Shown here one piece after another: positions 5,349 through 6,644 of a stretch of 6,644 bases of DNA. Position numbers and translations under genes: made by a program. Numbering within the stretch: position 1 is the first letter of the stretch; each line of letters opens with the position of its first letter. Source of the DNA: an uncultured Porphyromonadaceae bacterium (GTDB taxonomy: Bacteria > Bacteroidota > Bacteroidia > Bacteroidales > Muribaculaceae); assembly GCA_900554265.1 (NCBI GenBank), contig USGZ01000101.1, positions 1-6,644 on the forward strand, in the 5' to 3' direction. The notes below the pieces were generated by a model that saw only the letters and a list, made by a program, of their open reading frames with translations, was not told where the DNA came from and ran no database searches.

Positions 5349-6635
5349 ATGGATTACCGCATATTTCCTCCCGAAGAAATACTGGAGACAAGCGTCCAGC
5401 TCCCGCCGAGCAAGAGCATCGGCGCCCGAACGCTGATCATGGACTTCATAGGCTCCGGGGCCGCAGGACTGAGCGACACTTCGGCACTCGGCGACTGCGA
5501 CGACATCGCCACTCTGCGCGAGATTCTTTGCCAGGGCATCCCTACCGACGGCCGCACCGTCGACGTCGGCGATTCCGGCACGGCCCTGCGCATGCTCATG
5601 GCCCTATACGCCGCCAGCGAGGGATGCCGCTGCCGCCTGACGGGCAGCGACAGTCTGCGCAAACGTCCGGTCGGGCCGCTCGTCGACGCCCTGCGCGCCC
5701 TCGGCGCCGAAATAAGCTACGCCGTCGGCGAAGGCCGCGCGCCTCTGGAAATCACCGGACGCCGCCTGGCCGGAGGCACCGTCGAGCTGGACGCGTCGCT
5801 GAGCTCTCAGTTCGCCACCGCGCTTATGCTCACCGCGCCGCTCATGGCCGCTCCCCTTACAATAAAATACAGCACCCCCGCCGTCTCGGCGCCCTATGTG
5901 CGGCTCACCGCCGCCATGATGAGCCGCCGCGGCGTAGCGGCCCAAGCCGACGCCGAGGGCATTACCGCCGGCAGCGGCACCTACAGCCGATCCGCAGGAA
6001 ACATCGAGCCGGACTGGAGCGCCGCCGCATTCTGGTACGAAATCGCCGCCGTTTCCGCCGGATGGGTGACTCTTCCCGGGCTGCGCGGCGACTCCCTGCA
6101 GGGCGACCGCGCCGCCGTCGGGCTCTTCGAGCGCCTGGGCGCCACGACCGAATTCACCGACGAAGGCGCCGAAATCTCCGCCTCGCCCGAGGTGTTCAGC
6201 TCGCTGGAGGCCGACGTCGAGAATACGCCGGACATGGTGCCTGCGCTGGTGGTGGCCTGCTGCCTCATCGGTGTACCCTTCCGTCTGAGCGGAGTGGCCG
6301 CGTTGCGCCATAAGGAAAGCGACCGGCTGGAGGCCCTCTGCGAGGAGATGGCCCGCATCGGCTGCCCACTGAGCATAGAGAACTACGACAACGTCCTCAG
6401 CTGGGACGGGCGCCGCATGCCCGTGCGCGAGCTGCCGGTATTCGACTCGCACCGCGACCACCGCATCGCCATGGCCCTGGCGGCCGTCTCGGTATTCCTG
6501 CCCGGCATGGTAATCCGCGGCGCCGACTGCGCCTCGAAATCATATCCCGGCTTCTGGACCGACCTGGCCGCCGCGGGATTCACCCTGCTGGACCCGTCGC
6601 AGCCATACAATCCGGACAAGGAGGAACAGGAGTGA
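5349..6635 (+). CDS. aroA: 3-phosphoshikimate 1-carboxyvinyltransferase (EPSP synthase)
   Basis: EPSP synthase transfers the enolpyruvyl group of PEP to shikimate 3-phosphate, the sixth step of the shikimate pathway toward chorismate. I take ATG 5349 (MDYRIFPPEE, 428 residues). An upstream in-frame ATG at 5286 would overlap the preceding gene by 53 nt and add 21 residues unlike the family. The two inverse alpha/beta domains carry the expected sites: PPSKSIGAR (19-27; Lys22, Ser23, Arg27), GDSGTALRM (74-82; Arg81), KRPVG (105-109; Arg106), SSQFATALM (152-160), SAPY (180-183), EPDWSAAAFWYE (220-231), NTPDMVPAL (292-300; Asp295), HKESDR (321-326), RDHRIAMA (369-376; His371, Arg372) and SKSYPGFW (396-403; Lys397). 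The PEP/glyphosate loop differs from the E. coli NAGTAMRP form, having D, S and M at the equivalents of N94, A95 and P101. It is likely translated from the same mRNA as the upstream gene. Confidence 0.96.
   Translation: MDYRIFPPEEILETSVQLPPSKSIGARTLIMDFIGSGAAGLSDTSALGDCDDIATLREILCQGIPTDGRTVDVGDSGTALRMLMALYAASEGCRCRLTGSDSLRKRPVGPLVDALRALGAEISYAVGEGRAPLEITGRRLAGGTVELDASLSSQFATALMLTAPLMAAPLTIKYSTPAVSAPYVRLTAAMMSRRGVAAQADAEGITAGSGTYSRSAGNIEPDWSAAAFWYEIAAVSAGWVTLPGLRGDSLQGDRAAVGLFERLGATTEFTDEGAEISASPEVFSSLEADVENTPDMVPALVVACCLIGVPFRLSGVAALRHKESDRLEALCEEMARIGCPLSIENYDNVLSWDGRRMPVRELPVFDSHRDHRIAMALAAVSVFLPGMVIRGADCASKSYPGFWTDLAAAGFTLLDPSQPYNPDKEEQE
6618..6624 (+). promoter_or_regulatory. Shine-Dalgarno sequence inside the aroA 3' end
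   Basis: AAGGAGG lies 7 nt before a GTG at 6632, an ideal ribosome-binding distance. None of the other genes here has such a site. It decides the proposed start of the next gene. Confidence 0.45.
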
Positions 6636-6644
6636 ACCTGGCAC
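6632..6644 (+). CDS. Possible start of the next gene, overlapping the aroA stop (partial)
   Basis: GTG at 6632 overlaps the aroA TGA (GTGA) and would encode fMet-Asn-Leu-Ala before the window ends. The upstream AAGGAGG and the 4-nt overlap suggest translational coupling in one operon with aroA. Four codons are too few to suggest a product, and the true start may lie beyond the window. Confidence 0.35.

Noticed and set aside
1..6644. CRISPR array, insertion sequence, phage or defence system
   Set aside because: No regularly spaced long repeats, transposase, integrase, or defence-type domains are present; the genes are core housekeeping ones.

Overview
This window looks like chromosomal DNA from a GC-rich member of the Bacteroidota, most likely Bacteroidales. 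Several promoters match the Bacteroidetes primary sigma-factor pattern (TTTG, about 20 nt, TAnnTTTG). Most genes lack a Shine-Dalgarno sequence. The RecO, AroA and MscS-type proteins resemble the Bacteroides forms I know, and the tRNAs do not encode CCA. I cannot name the genus from sequence alone.

Left part (1-1777), minus strand: the first 53 codons of a lipoprotein that looks like an RND efflux periplasmic adaptor, with its promoter, then a complete YbdG-like mechanosensitive channel gene. A short 21-nt tandem repeat lies between them.

Middle gap (1778-2273), about 500 nt without a protein gene: a plus-strand hairpin-rich block ends in a plausible rho-independent terminator, although no plus-strand gene precedes it. 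This is the best candidate here for something undescribed, possibly a small structured RNA. Next come a strict 9-nt TAGCTA repeat and the terminator of the neighbouring tRNA operon.

Translation cluster (2274-2807), minus strand: promoter, tRNA-Glu, rpsT (ribosomal protein S20), a second identical tRNA-Glu, terminator. Diverging from it is recO (2905-3636), a recombination mediator of the RecFOR pathway.

Right part, plus strand: tRNA-Asp(GTC) with a clear promoter and a strong UUCG-capped terminator, then tRNA-Arg(CCT). Only 26 nt after it, with no terminator between, comes a MalY/PatB-type PLP enzyme gene. Ten nt later follows aroA (EPSP synthase, shikimate pathway). The window ends with what looks like the GTG start of another gene overlapping the aroA stop. 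The last stretch therefore reads as a tRNA-led metabolic operon centred on aromatic or sulfur amino-acid metabolism. Everything except the ncRNA candidate and the repeats is ordinary housekeeping content.
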